A DNA stretch of 32,352 nucleotides from Candidatus Devosia symbiotica (GTDB taxonomy: Bacteria > Pseudomonadota > Alphaproteobacteria > Rhizobiales > Devosiaceae): contig JALBVE010000018.1 in the NCBI GenBank assembly GCA_025050575.1, forward strand, positions 1-32,352, written 5' to 3'. Under the pieces are notes generated by a model. It saw only the letters and a list, made by a program, of their open reading frames with translations, made no database searches and was not told where the DNA came from. How positions within the stretch are numbered: the first letter of the stretch is position 1; every line of letters starts with the position of its first letter. Made by a program: the position numbers and the translations under genes. Positions 1-8,809 of this stretch are shown piece after piece.

Positions 1-190
1 AACGGGGTCGAAATCGGCTGTTTTGCCTTTTGGGAAAAACTTGCCCGGCTCCAGATCGCCCACATACACCTGCCATTTCTGCTGGCTCACGCGGTCCCGC
101 GACAGGGTCGGGCGGCATTTTCGGCTGTCCGGCAGCGCATAGCAGAGTTAGCGCCGCCCAGGTTGGCTCGCTCCTAAACGTCGCGATCAC
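1..190 (-). pseudogene. Partial, frameshifted exported-protein fragment, function unknown
   Basis: A minus-strand reading that starts near 190 (possible GTG) has a hydrophobic Ala/Leu-rich stretch followed by a Pro-rich stretch, like the front of a signal peptide. A different frame then reads VSQQKWQVYVGDLEPG and FFPKGKTADFDPV, which looks like genuine protein and runs off the left edge. Joining the two needs a frameshift near 90-120. I do not recognise the family. It may be a decayed secreted or lipoprotein gene, in keeping with the broken genes next to it. The start and the signal peptide are weak guesses; only the C-terminal frame is convincing. Confidence 0.35.
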
Positions 191-232
191 CGTTGCCAGA
201 CGAACTGGAACTTATCCATGTCCATCAGGACT

Positions 233-1218
233 TCAGAACCTCAGAATCTCAGGGGCTTGGGCGAGGCTGATGCGTCGGCCCACCAGTCGGGACAGGGTGA
301 GTTTGCCCGAGGCGATCATGTCTGGCATGGCGCCATAGCGATGCGTTTGCATGTCGTGTGAATCAAGGATTTCCAGTTCCTTGCCGATGATCCTGGCCAT
401 GGGCACCTGCGGCATGGCGTGATCGCCCAGCATCAGGCCGACTTGGATATGCTTGCCGCGCGGGCGCAGGTTCTGGATCGAGTTCAAGCAAGTCACGGGA
501 TGGCTAAGCGCATCCAGCGACATATGCGCGCCGCCCCTGGTTAGCTCGATCACTGCCTCGGGTGCATTGATGCCGGCGCTTCCGTTGATCGTCTGCACCA
601 CCCTCAATTCCCGTGCCAGCGCCAGCTTGGCCTCGTCGATATCGATTGCGATGACATTAGCGCCCATGGCACTAGCAATCATCACCGCTGAAAGGCCCGC
701 GCCGCCGCAGCGATGGACGGCAACCCACTAGCCCGCCGTGACCTTGCCCTTGTTGACAATTGCGCGGAACGATATCGCAAACCGGCAGCCCAGGCCGGCT
801 GCGGTGGCAAAATCGATATACTCGGGCAGCGCCACTAGGTTGAGATCGGCCCGATGGATGCCAACATATTCGGCAAACGAGCTCCAATCGGTGAAGCTGG
901 GCTGCTTTTGGTGCAGGCAGACCTGCTGGTGGCTGACATAACATTCCGGACAGGTGCCGCAGCCACAACAGTGACCCGGTCGCCCACCTTCCAGTTGCGC
1001 ACATCCTTGCTCACCGCCTGGACCACGCCGGCCAGTTCATGTCCGGACATATGCGGCAGGACAATGTTGGTGTCGTAGCCCATCCGGCCATGCCAGTCGC
1101 TGCGGCAGACCTCCGTCGCCTCCACCTTGAGCACCATGCCGTGCGGCGCCAGCACCCGATCATCAAGCGTGACAACCCCCGGGGGGTTCTAGAATCTCTC
1201 GAACAGCACGGCTTTCAT
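233..1218 (-). pseudogene. Zinc-dependent alcohol dehydrogenase, decayed
   Basis: Medium-chain (GroES-like) alcohol dehydrogenase family, which oxidises alcohols with NAD(P). The start ATG at 1218 follows an AAGGGAAGG-type ribosome site. Reading across frames gives the N-terminus MKAVLFERF, catalytic-zinc motif CRSDWHG, GHELAG, the structural-zinc cysteines GCGTCPEC, and the Rossmann part up to QAPEILRF. Damage: in-frame TAG at 1191-1189, just after FERF, where Gln is expected; a frameshift near 970, before the structural zinc loop; and TAG at 730-728, just before WVAVH. Both TAGs lie in CTAG and are explained by CCAG to CTAG. The pieces together span a normal ~325-residue enzyme, so decay looks recent. 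Substrate unknown. Confidence 0.85.
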
Positions 1219-1379
1219 GGTGCTTGCCTTCCCTTGTCCGGCTATCTAGCCCCTTCTGCACTGGGGGCAGCGCAGGCCCCGCCACAATCCCTAGCTTTGT
1301 GGTAAGGAGAAGTCGTCACTTCATCGAACGGCCGGCTCATGCAGTTCCTCGAGGCGCTGTCAATCAGCTAGACCGGCCA

Positions 1380-1854
1380 CTAGCAGGTCTTGACGCCATC
1401 CTTGGCCACTTTTTCCAGTTCGGGCCGAGCCCGTCTCGGGCTAAAACGGCATCGGCCGCACCCACATCCCCGTTGTGGAACATGGTGATCGACAACGTCT
1501 GCGCATGTTCGCCCGTACATGTTCGCCCGTCACGATCGTGCTTGGCGTATAGGCTGTTGTTGTGACCAGGGTCTCGCCGACAAGCTTGATTTCGGTGGTC
1601 TTGGTTGTAGGGCCTTCAGATACCTGAACATTGTTGACACTGTCGCCGCCGATGATGACGTAGCTGTCATACCCAGCCAGGATGGTCTCAATGGCCGCCT
1701 ATTTTTGCGCCGCGAGGACGGCTCCGGCGCCACCGCAAGACGGGTTGGCTAATGCCTGGATAAGCGTGGTGTTGTTTGATGTCCGGATGGCTGAGCCTCT
1801 GGCACACCCCGCAAGAAGACTAACCACCAGCGCAGTCAGAACGACATTTCTCAT
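1380..1854 (-). pseudogene. Small lipoprotein, decayed
   Basis: The start at 1854 gives MRNVVLTALVVSLLAGC, a clear lipoprotein signal with lipobox LAGC, so the product would have been membrane-anchored in the periplasm. After an in-frame TAG near 1707 the same frame continues AAIETILAGYDSYVIIGG. Other frames supply LSITMFHNGDVGAADAV and the end EKVAKDGVKTC. At least two frameshifts and one premature stop are needed. The layout (lipobox, an AIETILAGYDxYVIIGG-like block, FHNGD, C-terminal KTC) resembles small uncharacterised lipoproteins I associate with Hyphomicrobiales. No function is known to me. Confidence 0.6.
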
Positions 1855-2049
1855 GGTCAAATATCTGCTCTTTGAATGTTGCAGGCGGCATAATGCCTTG
1901 TCAGCCTTCAAAATCAAAAAAGATGAATCGTTTCGAAATGTTTTACGTTTAGTTCTGCCTGCGACTCGCAGCGAGTCTTTGATGTCCGAACTTGGCCAAA
2001 TTGTGCAGCCAGTAGTGGCAGAATTGCCCAGATTGTTGCAGAATCTTTT

Positions 2050-2310
2050 GATGTTATATTCGTCCGAGCGGATGCGGTCGGGAAGCATGCCAACAAGATC
2101 GGCGGCGGCTTCGTCGCCGTGCAATTTGACCAGTGTGGCCAGCGCAGCGAACAGCGAGGTATGCGCCAGCGACCCGATCTGCACACTGTCTTCCTTGACC
2201 TCGTTCTAGGCCTCGGCCAGATATTCAACCGCAATCTACCGCTTGCCCTGCTCGCGATCAAAAACGCCAAGCCTTGAGGCGAGCGCAAACATAGTCTTAC
2301 TCGTTGTCAT
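2050..2310 (-). pseudogene. Unknown short protein, decayed
   Basis: From an ATG at 2310 the frame reads MTTSKTMFALASRLGVFD, is stopped by TAG near 2239, continues IAVEYLAEA, is stopped by TAG at 2208-2206 (in CTAG, Gln expected), and then runs open through NEVKEDSVQIGSLAHTSLF and HGDEAAADLVGMLPDRIRS. The helical, charged composition and the continuity across both stops suggest a real gene of about 85-90 residues. The left boundary is uncertain because the frame drifts into unlikely protein after about 2060. I do not recognise the family. Confidence 0.5.
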
Positions 2311-2389
2311 GATACTTCGGGTAGCACAGGCGATTGCGGAGGGCGCACCAGAAGTAACCCGAAGGTTAATAACACCTAGCAAAACAAGT

Positions 2390-2761
2390 CTATTCTGCGA
2401 ACCGCGTGTGAATGTCGCGGGCGGTCCGTTCGCCCTCCCGCAGCAAACGGCCCAGCGCCTCGCGGGCTGCCGGGGTGCAGGTGCGATGAAACCGCGCATA
2501 GGCGGTATGGCCGGCATTGAACGCCCCGGTTAGCCTTTGGCGGCGCTCCTGATCGGGCTGATCGAGGGTAATCAGATCGGCGGCCTGGGCCCGCCAATCC
2601 ACGTCAATGCTGCCACACAGGGGCTGTAGGAAATATAGGCTCCCCATGATTTCGGACAGCCGCTCCATTTGCTTTTGATAGGGTGGGTCAAGCGCCAGCG
2701 CGGGCAGAGTCCCCAGCGCGAGCAGCGGGGCGACAATGATGGTTCGTAGCTGAATTGTCAT
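2390..2761 (-). CDS. TIGR02301 family protein
   Basis: About 123 residues. An N-terminal hydrophobic signal (about residues 1-24, ending ALA) implies export. The mature part carries YQKQMERLSEIMGSLYFLQPLC, then a WRAQ...PDQERRQRLTGAFNAG block, then FHRTCTPAAREALGRLLREGE. This matches the conserved alphaproteobacterial family TIGR02301, whose function is unknown. The two cysteines (in QPLCG and RTCTP) could form a disulfide. I chose the ATG at 2761 because the longer reading would need a TTG. It lies 29 bases downstream of the Nudix gene on the same strand, so the two are probably co-transcribed. The stop is TAG. Intact. Confidence 0.85.
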   Translation of the reverse strand: MTIQLRTIIVAPLLALGTLPALALDPPYQKQMERLSEIMGSLYFLQPLCGSIDVDWRAQAADLITLDQPDQERRQRLTGAFNAGHTAYARFHRTCTPAAREALGRLLREGERTARDIHTRFAE

Positions 2762-2790
2762 GGCGATCCGCAAAGCACAAGCTTTCTCTA

Positions 2791-3234
2791 TCAGCTTTGC
2801 TCTAGCACGGCGAAGGCTTTGGTGAGCACATCGTCTAGCCGGCTAGTAATACGAAACGATATCAGGGCTGTCGGTTCGACCCATTTGTGATCACCGACTT
2901 CGTCTGAAGCAACGATTTTGCCGGTAAACTCTGTGGTGACAAAGATGGCCAGCCTGAAGGCTGGGTCGCGGCTCAGCGCCTGCACCATCACCGGGCGTGG
3001 ATTATCGATGACAATACCCATCTCTTCGGCGATTTCGCGTGCGGCGCAGTGTTCAATGGTTTCACCCGGTTCCAGACGACCGCCGGGCAGCGTCCACAGG
3101 CCCTTATAGGGGTCATAGGCGCGCTTGATCAGCAGAACCGTCCCGTCACGCACCAGAGCGACGCTGGCGGCATTGGGGATGTCGGTAATCTGATCTTGGG
3201 TCACAGGGCGTCCGATTGCGATTCGTTGCTCCAC
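2791..3234 (-). CDS. Nudix hydrolase
   Basis: 147 residues with a GTG start at 3234, preceded by AGG about seven bases upstream. The Nudix box is complete at about residues 51-73: GGRLEPGET, then AAREIAEEMG, including the REIAEEMG metal-binding glutamates. The enzyme should hydrolyse a nucleoside diphosphate linked to another group. Sequence alone does not tell whether it acts on ADP-ribose, oxidised nucleotides or something else. It is the first gene of a probable two-gene unit with the TIGR02301 protein. Intact, although two Leu codons are CTA followed by G, matching the CTAG bias described in the findings. Confidence 0.9.
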   Translation of the reverse strand: MEQRIAIGRPVTQDQITDIPNAASVALVRDGTVLLIKRAYDPYKGLWTLPGGRLEPGETIEHCAAREIAEEMGIVIDNPRPVMVQALSRDPAFRLAIFVTTEFTGKIVASDEVGDHKWVEPTALISFRITSRLDDVLTKAFAVLEQS

Positions 3235-3270
3235 AGATTACCTGTTGTTGGCCAATTGGGAGACGTCGAA

Positions 3271-3933
3271 CATCTGCGGACGCTACGCTTCCACACTGCC
3301 GGCCAAAATGATGGAGGAGCTGTTCCGGCTGCTCAACTAGATCGAGATGGTGCCGCGCTACAATAAGGCCGTTTTGCCCGCTGGGGACTGATGCCGCGCT
3401 GGGTCAAGGATTCGCGCGAATTTCCCATCTTGGTCAATGCGCGTGTCGAAACCATGGGCGGCAATCTCGCTTTCCGCGATGCGCTCAAGCATGGCCGCTG
3501 CATCGTGTCGGCCAGTGGCCACTACGAGTGACACACCAATCCGGACAAATCTAAGCAGCTCTACTACTTTACCTTTGAAGATAACCGGCCCATGGCCCTA
3601 GCCGAGCTCTAAGTGACCTAGAGCTGGCCGGAAGGCGAAGAGATCGACAGCCTGGCCATCATCACCGTGCCGACCAATGCCCAGCTCGCACTCACCCACC
3701 ACCGGATGCTGGCGATCCTGCAAGGTCAGGCGATCGATGATTAGCTCAATGTGCGTGATGTGCGGGCAGCGGAAGCTGCGCAGCTGGCCCTGTCACTGCC
3801 CGATGGGGCGTTGAAGTTTCATCCGGTTTCGACCTGCGTCAATTCGGCCCGTGACGACGATCTAGGGCTGATCGTGCTCGTGACGCTCGAACGGCCAGAG
3901 CCGGTGAAAAAGGTCGCTCGCGATGGTGGGTAG
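3271..3933 (+). pseudogene. SRAP (YedK/HMCES-like) peptidase, heavily decayed
   Basis: SOS-response-associated peptidase family. Intact members crosslink through Cys2 to abasic sites in single-stranded DNA. Seen here: ICGRYAS where the family has MCGR, so the initiator ATG is now ATC; RLLN, TAG at 3338-3340, IEMVPRYN; a deletion and frameshift; then GLMPRWVKDSREFPILVNAR, ASGHYE, TGA at 3529, HTNPDKSKQLYYFTF, LAEL, TAA at 3610, VT, TAG at 3619, SWPEGEEID, LTHHRM, QAIDD and TAG at 3742. Four of these stops sit where Trp is expected and one where Gln is expected. The lost start, five stops and a deletion make this one of the most damaged genes here. Confidence 0.85.
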
Positions 3934-4044
3934 CTGGATTTGTTTTAGGGGGGGCTTTGGCGAGGAAACTCCATCTGACCCCCTGAAGGGAGAGGAACCA
4001 GATCGCGGTCCAGGCAGGATATTTGACAAGCACTGCACCAATTC

Positions 4045-4062
4045 CTTCCCTTCATAGGGAAG
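4045..4062. repeat. Short hairpin with TTCATA loop
   Basis: Perfect six-pair stem CTTCCC (4045-4050) and GGGAAG (4057-4062), loop TTCATA, at the end of the hemerythrin-like remnant. It resembles the gene-end hairpins at 8391-8409 and 12446-12462. Confidence 0.45.
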
Positions 4063-4240
4063 TTAGATAGCACGAGTCCGGAGCCTTAAACACCGGGCCC
4101 TGTTGCTCCAGCGCCGGGAGGATCGCGTAGTCATCGATGGAGTGGTGGGTGTGCACGAACTGGCAATATTGCCCGCACAGATTGCCAAAACGACGATGAG
4201 AAAGGCGATGTTGAGAAACATGGCCAAAAACATGGGGCGG
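4052..4240 (-). pseudogene. Possible hemerythrin-like domain remnant
   Basis: A minus-strand frame reads LCGQYCQFVHTHHSIDDYAILPALEQQGPV. The HTHHSIDD...LPALE arrangement resembles the metal-binding helix of hemerythrin-like domains (H...HH..ED..LFPAL), which bind a di-iron centre. Only about 60 codons remain. There is no credible start, and the frame ends at TGA 4054-4052 in a small hairpin. The alternative is a chance frame with a hydrophobic shadow (MFLAMFLNIAFLIVVLAICAG) in another register. Weak support. Confidence 0.35.
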
Positions 4241-4248
4241 TTCGCCTA

Positions 4249-5608
4249 TCAGGGCATTTTGCCCGGATTGAGAATGCCCTTGGGATCAAGCGTGGTCTTG
4301 ATCGCCTGCATCATGTCGAGCGCTACCAGGTCCTTGACCTCTCTGAGCAATTTGCGCTTGAGCTGGCCAATGCCATGCTCGGCAGACACCGAGCCCCCAC
4401 CAAATCCAGCACGATCTTATAGATTGCCGCGTGCTTTTTTCGTCATTGCTGGCTATGAAAGTCTTGGCGTCGACGCCCAACGGCTGGCTGAAATTGAAGT
4501 GGATATTGCCGTCGCCCATGTGGCCGAACGGCACCTGGCGAATGCCGAGCGAGATGCGCTCGGCGGCGGCGATGCCTCGGGCAATCAGCGCTGATACGGC
4601 AGCAATGGGTACCGATACGTCGTGCTTGATCGAGGCGCCTTCCTTCGATTGCACCTCGCTCATCTGTTCACGAAACACCCACATCCGGGTACGGTCCGCC
4701 AGCGCTTCAGCAAACACGGCATCGTCGATCAATCCCTTCTCGAAGGCGACCTCGACCGCCTCCTGCAGCGCGCCCGGTTCGGTGCCGGCCATGCGCGACA
4801 CCTTGATCAGCGCATACCAAGAGGAGAAGACGGCGGTCAGGCTGCGGTCGAGGAAACCATGCCACAACTGCATGTCGAGCCCGATATGGGAGATGATTTC
4901 AAAGGCATTGAGACGACCGCCAATGCGCGCTCGCAGCAGTTAGAACAGCTTCAGCGTCGCTTTGGGGCCGGCGATATTGATGATGGTGGTTTCGTAGTCT
5001 TCCGGCTTGGGAAAGATCTTTAGTGTCGCAGCAGTGATAATGCCCGGCGTGCCCTCGGCACCCACCAGCAGATCGCGCAGATAATAAGCCAGTAGTATCC
5101 TTACCCATCGTTAGTTCGCGGGCATTGCCATAGGCCACCACATTGATCCCGCCGGCATTGGACGACAGCACACCGCCGATCCGCGCCGAGCCCTGTGAGG
5201 TCAGCCAGAGCGGGAAGATGGCGTTTTCCGCCTCGGCGGCCTTGTGGGCGTTTTCCAGAATGACACTGGCCTCGGCCGTCATCGTGCCAGCGGCGGTATC
5301 GATGGCCCGGACGCGGTCGAGCTTGCCCAAGCTGACGATCACCTCATCGCTCCGCAACGGCACCTGCGCGCCGACTAGACCAGTATTGCCACCTGGCGGA
5401 ATGATGCTACCGCATTGGCATTAGCCCAGCAGATAATCGCCTGCACCGGTTCAACCGAATTGGGCAGGGTCACAGCGGCGGCACCGGTATGGAAGCGCCG
5501 GCGCGGCTCATGGAGATAAGGACCAATCTGATCGGCCTGGCCGATTACCGCATTGGTACCGATCAACTCGTTAAGTTGGAAGATGATCGAGGACGTGGAA
5601 AGGGGCAT
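4249..5608 (-). pseudogene. FAD-binding oxidase, GlcD / D-lactate dehydrogenase type, decayed
   Basis: FAD-linked oxidase family (glycolate oxidase GlcD, D-2-hydroxyglutarate and D-lactate dehydrogenases). From ATG 5608, N-terminal pieces include PLSTSSIIFQLNEL; a different frame has PPGGNTGLVGAQVPLRSDE (FAD pyrophosphate loop). Then come SQGSARIGGVLSSNAGG, YGNARELTMG, and the C-terminal VPFGHMGDGNIHFNFSQPLG and [11 protein letters not shown], ending ILNPGKMP. Damage: a one-base slip before the PPGGNTG loop, a deletion after NARELTMG removing part of the FAD domain, a frameshift near 5040, TAA at 4942-4940, and frameshifts near 4420. Substrate unknown. The family normally has 460-480 residues; the pieces here span about 450. 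Confidence 0.85.
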
Positions 5609-5711
5609 GCAGAAACCGTGGTTTAGCGGTTTTGGTCGGTCGTGATGAACTTGCTCAGCTGGGCAGGCATGTGCCACAAGCGAGGCGCGACTTCAGCAAG
5701 GGATAACAACA

Positions 5712-6512
5712 ATGACTACTGGTTTGATGTCAGGCAAACGTGGCTTGATCATGGGCCTCGCCAATAATCGCTCCATCGCCTGGGGCATTGCTAAACAGCT
5801 GCACGTCCAGGGCGCACAAATGTGCTTCTCTTACCAGGGCGAGGCGCTGAAGCGTCGCGTCGAACCACTGGCCGCTGAAGTCGGCTCCGACTTTCTAGTT
5901 GAGTGCGACGTCACCAATGATGCGGCCATAGATGAGACCTTCCGTCAGATCAAAGAAAAATGGGGCATACTTGATTTCGTCGTCCACGCCATCGGCTTTT
6001 CCAATAAGAACGAGCTTGAGGGTCGTTACATCGACACCAGCGCCGACAATTTCGCGTTGACCATGAACATTTCGGTCTATTCCTTTACCGCCATCGCCAA
6101 GCGCGCCGAGGCGCTGATGAAGCCCGGCGGCGCACTGCTAACTCTGACTTATTACGGCGCCGCCAAATATGTGCCGAACTACAATGTCATGGGTGTTGCC
6201 AAGGCTGCGCTGGAGGCATCGGTGCGCTATCTGGCTGTTGACATAGGCAAGGCCGGTATTCGCGTCAACGCCATCTCGGCCGGCGCCATCAAGACACTAG
6301 CCGCTTCGGGCATTTCTGGCCTGCGCGACATGCTGCATTGGCAGGAGGCCAATTCGGCGCTGCGCAAGAATGTTTCAATCGACGATGTTGGTGGTGCCGC
6401 AACATACCTGCTAAGCGATCTGGCCGGTGGTGTGACAGGCGAAATCCACTACGTTGATGCTGGTTTCAATATTGTCGGCATGAAGCTGCTCGACAACGTA
6501 ACGGTTGAATAG
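5712..6512 (+). CDS. fabI: Enoyl-[acyl-carrier-protein] reductase (NADH)
   Basis: 266 residues. Catalyses the last reduction of each fatty-acid elongation cycle in the cytoplasm. It has the nucleotide-binding start GLANNRSIAWGIA, catalytic Tyr147 and Tyr157 with Lys164 in LTYYGAAKYVPNYNVMGVAK, and C-terminal GEIHYVDAGFNI. ATG 5712 is preceded by AAGGGA about 9 bases upstream. Residue 192, in SAGAIKTLAASG, is Ala where FabI normally has Pro (SAGPIKT); this conserved loop lies by the cofactor and inhibitor site. The stop is TAG. Two CTA Leu codons are followed by G. The next gene starts 49 bases downstream on the same strand. Intact and presumably essential. Confidence 0.95.
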   Translation: MTTGLMSGKRGLIMGLANNRSIAWGIAKQLHVQGAQMCFSYQGEALKRRVEPLAAEVGSDFLVECDVTNDAAIDETFRQIKEKWGILDFVVHAIGFSNKNELEGRYIDTSADNFALTMNISVYSFTAIAKRAEALMKPGGALLTLTYYGAAKYVPNYNVMGVAKAALEASVRYLAVDIGKAGIRVNAISAGAIKTLAASGISGLRDMLHWQEANSALRKNVSIDDVGGAATYLLSDLAGGVTGEIHYVDAGFNIVGMKLLDNVTVE

Positions 6513-6561
6513 AACCGACCGTCAGGAGACTGATAAGCGGGCCGCAGGGGCGGACATAAGC

Positions 6562-7194
6562 ATGACGCGTATTCAATGGCCGGATTTTTACTTTGCCCGG
6601 CACGGCGAAACGGACTGGAATCGCGAGCAGCGCTATCAAGGCAGCATGGACATTCCGCTCAATGAGACGGGGCGCCAGCAGGCCAACGCCAATGGCATCC
6701 TGTTGCGCGAACTGCTTGAGCGCGACGGCGTCGATTCGGCATCGCTGAAATGGTTTGCCTCTCCGCTCAGCCGCGCGTCCGAGACCATGGATCGCATGCG
6801 GGCGGCCTTTGATATAGGGCTCCCGCCAGTTATTTATGACAAGCGTCTGATCGAGATTTCCTTCGGCAAACTCGAGGGCCGCCTACACGCCGAGATCAAT
6901 CGCGACATGGCGCTGGCACCCGGCGAGCGCGACGCCAGCTATTGGCACTTCCGGCCCGAGGGTGGCGAAAACTACGCCGACGTCGCTGAACGCCTGCTCG
7001 ATTTCGCCCAGGAACTGACCCAGCATACGGTCGTCGTCGCCCATGGCGGCGTGCTGCGGGTGTTGCGCCATCTGGTGGAAGGCGCCGAGCGCGCCGACGT
7101 GCTCAATTGGCCGCCGCCGCAGGGTGTAATTGCCCATTTTGCCGGTCAGCGCATGACGCTCTATGCGGCGACCAACACTTGGGACGCCGACTAG
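6562..7194 (+). CDS. Histidine phosphatase family protein (phosphoglycerate-mutase-like)
   Basis: 210 residues from ATG 6562. An in-frame TTG at 6505 would overlap the end of fabI and add non-conserved sequence, so I reject it. The catalytic motif FARHGETDWN (His14) is followed by the second arginine region ASPLSRASETM, a catalytic Glu region EISFGKLEG, and the second histidine in VVVAHGGVLRVLRHL. It acts on a phosphomonoester by a phosphohistidine intermediate. Whether it is a cofactor-dependent mutase or a phosphatase cannot be told, though the short length favours a phosphatase. It lies between fabI and aroC on the same strand and may share their transcript. The stop is TAG. Intact. Confidence 0.88.
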   Translation: MTRIQWPDFYFARHGETDWNREQRYQGSMDIPLNETGRQQANANGILLRELLERDGVDSASLKWFASPLSRASETMDRMRAAFDIGLPPVIYDKRLIEISFGKLEGRLHAEINRDMALAPGERDASYWHFRPEGGENYADVAERLLDFAQELTQHTVVVAHGGVLRVLRHLVEGAERADVLNWPPPQGVIAHFAGQRMTLYAATNTWDAD

Positions 7195-7262
7195 ACGCGG
7201 GCAGTTTGATTGACCGTTTGGCCATAGGCCCCTAGAACGTTCGCAACATCCGGGGCCGCGCC

Positions 7263-8378
7263 ATGTCGTTCAATACATTTGGGACTTTGTTTCGCTTCAC
7301 CACCTGGGGCGAGAGTCATGGACTGGCGCTGGGCGTGGTTGTCGACGGCTGCCCACCGGGCCTGACCCTGACACCGGAAATCATCCAACGCGACCTTGAT
7401 CGCCGCAAGCCCGGCCAATCCAAATACACCACCCAGCGCCGCGAAACTGATGCAGTTCGCATCCTTTCGGGTGTGTTAAAGGACGAACACACCAACGGAT
7501 CGCGCACCACCGGCACGCCGATTTCGTTGCTAATCGAAAACACCGATCAGCGCTCTAAGGACTATTCGGAAATCCGCGACAAATACCGGCCGAGTCACGC
7601 CGACTACACCTATGATCAGAAATACGGCGTCCGCGACTATCGTGGCGGTGGCCGCGCCTCGGCGCGTGAAACCGCGGCTCGGGTTGCCGCTGGCGCCGTC
7701 GCTCGCCAGGTGCTGGGCAGGGTAACGATCCGCGCCAGTCTGGTGCAGGTGGGGCCATACAAGATCGATTACAACAATTTCGATTGGGATCAGGTCAGCC
7801 AAAATCCCTTCTTTTGCGCTGATGCCACGGCGGCCGCGCTATGGGCCGACTATCTCGATGGTATCCGCAAAGACGGCAATTCCGTCGGTGCGATGATCGA
7901 AGTGGTCGCCGAAAACGTCCTGGCGGGCTGGGGCGCGCCGATCTATGGCAAGCTCAATGCCGATCTGGCCTCGGCCATGATGAGCATCAACGCGGTCAAG
8001 GCCGTCGAAATCGGTGCTGGTTTTGAGGCGGCCAGCCTCACCGGCATCGACAATGCCGACCAGATGCGGGCAGGGGAGGCGAAGCCCTATTTTCTCTCCA
8101 ACCAGGCCGGCGGTATTCTGGGTGGCGTCTCCAATGGCGATCCGATTGTCTGCCGCTTTGCGGTCAAGCCGACCTCATCGATCCTGATCCCGCGCCAGAC
8201 CGTGACGACAGCGAACGAAGACACCGACATCATTACCAAGGGCCGCCACGATCCTTGTGTGGGCATTCGTGCCGTGCCGGTGGGTGAAGCCATGATGGCG
8301 CTGGTACTGGCCGATCACTATCTGCGCCACCGCGGCCAGACCGGTCGCGAAGGTGCTGTTTGGTTCGAGCGAAACTGA
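7263..8378 (+). CDS. aroC: Chorismate synthase
   Basis: 371 residues, full length. Makes chorismate from 5-enolpyruvylshikimate 3-phosphate with reduced FMN, the last step of the shikimate pathway. Family signatures are complete: [21 protein letters not shown] at the N-terminus, [20 protein letters not shown] and [14 protein letters not shown] in the middle, and the C-terminal [24 protein letters not shown]. The start ATG at 7263 directly precedes the conserved SFNTFG. It is 68 bases after the phosphatase gene. The stop is TGA, followed by an 8-bp hairpin. No damage is seen, in line with selection on aromatic amino acid supply. Confidence 0.97.
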   Translation: MSFNTFGTLFRFTTWGESHGLALGVVVDGCPPGLTLTPEIIQRDLDRRKPGQSKYTTQRRETDAVRILSGVLKDEHTNGSRTTGTPISLLIENTDQRSKDYSEIRDKYRPSHADYTYDQKYGVRDYRGGGRASARETAARVAAGAVARQVLGRVTIRASLVQVGPYKIDYNNFDWDQVSQNPFFCADATAAALWADYLDGIRKDGNSVGAMIEVVAENVLAGWGAPIYGKLNADLASAMMSINAVKAVEIGAGFEAASLTGIDNADQMRAGEAKPYFLSNQAGGILGGVSNGDPIVCRFAVKPTSSILIPRQTVTTANEDTDIITKGRHDPCVGIRAVPVGEAMMALVLADHYLRHRGQTGREGAVWFERN

Positions 8379-8388
8379 TAACCTTTTA

Positions 8389-8412
8389 TACCCTCCCTCA
8401 GAGGGAGGGGTA
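8389..8412. repeat. Gene-end hairpin between aroC and the PhnA-like gene
   Basis: Perfect stem CCCTCCCT (8391-8398) and AGGGAGGG (8402-8409) with a 3-base loop, between convergent genes. There is no clear T-run on either side, so it is a poor intrinsic terminator in isolation. It may still stabilise both mRNA ends. Related pyrimidine/purine hairpins occur at 4045-4062 and 12446-12462. Confidence 0.55.
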
Positions 8413-8419
8413 GAAGATA

Positions 8420-8722
8420 CTAACGCTTGCGGATGCACTCGGTGCGCAGCACAAGACCCTTGATGGCATCGTAGAAGCAGTCGATTTCCTCGGGATTGTC
8501 AGTCAGACGGATTGATTTGATCACGGTGCCCTGCTTGATAGTCTGGTCCGAACCCTTGACCTTGAGGTCTTTGATCGGCACGACCTGATCGCCATCTATC
8601 AGCGGTGTATCCGCGAAATCAACAACCACAATCGCTGTGTCTGCAGCGGCAGCCACTTCCGATGCTGGGCGCCATTCGCCCGTCGGCTCGTCATAGACGT
8701 AGCCGTCATTATCGTCAGTCAT
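8420..8722 (-). CDS. PhnA/YjdM-like protein without the N-terminal zinc ribbon
   Basis: About 100 residues from ATG 8722; an in-frame ATG at 8746 adds eight residues. The C-terminal core PIKDLKVKGSDQTIKQGTVIKSIRL and EIDCFYDAIKGLVLRTE match the PhnA/YjdM domain (alkylphosphonate-uptake-operon PhnA family, function unclear; not phosphonoacetate hydrolase). The N-terminus (DDNDGYVYDEPTGEWRPASE) lacks the paired CxxC of the usual zinc ribbon. It keeps only the aromatic framework, so this is a ribbon-less variant. The stop is TAG. It is the last minus-strand gene before the aroC convergence. No phosphonate genes are nearby. Confidence 0.8.
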   Translation of the reverse strand: MTDDNDGYVYDEPTGEWRPASEVAAAADTAIVVVDFADTPLIDGDQVVPIKDLKVKGSDQTIKQGTVIKSIRLTDNPEEIDCFYDAIKGLVLRTECIRKR

Positions 8723-8809
8723 ATCAATTCCGTGGTTGTGCGCCATGCAGTCCTAGCGCGGTAAACCGGTGCTAACCGGTAAACGACCAGAACACAAATG
8801 CTTTGGCCT

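Noticed and set aside
6505-6561. Longer histidine phosphatase starting at TTG 6505
   Set aside because: It overlaps the end of fabI, adds 19 non-conserved residues, and a good ATG exists at 6562 just before the catalytic motif.
8759-8786. Repeated CGGTAAAC and ACCGGT motifs between the PhnA-like gene and tlyA as an operator
   Set aside because: Very short, imperfectly arranged, and located just after tlyA. No evidence distinguishes it from chance.
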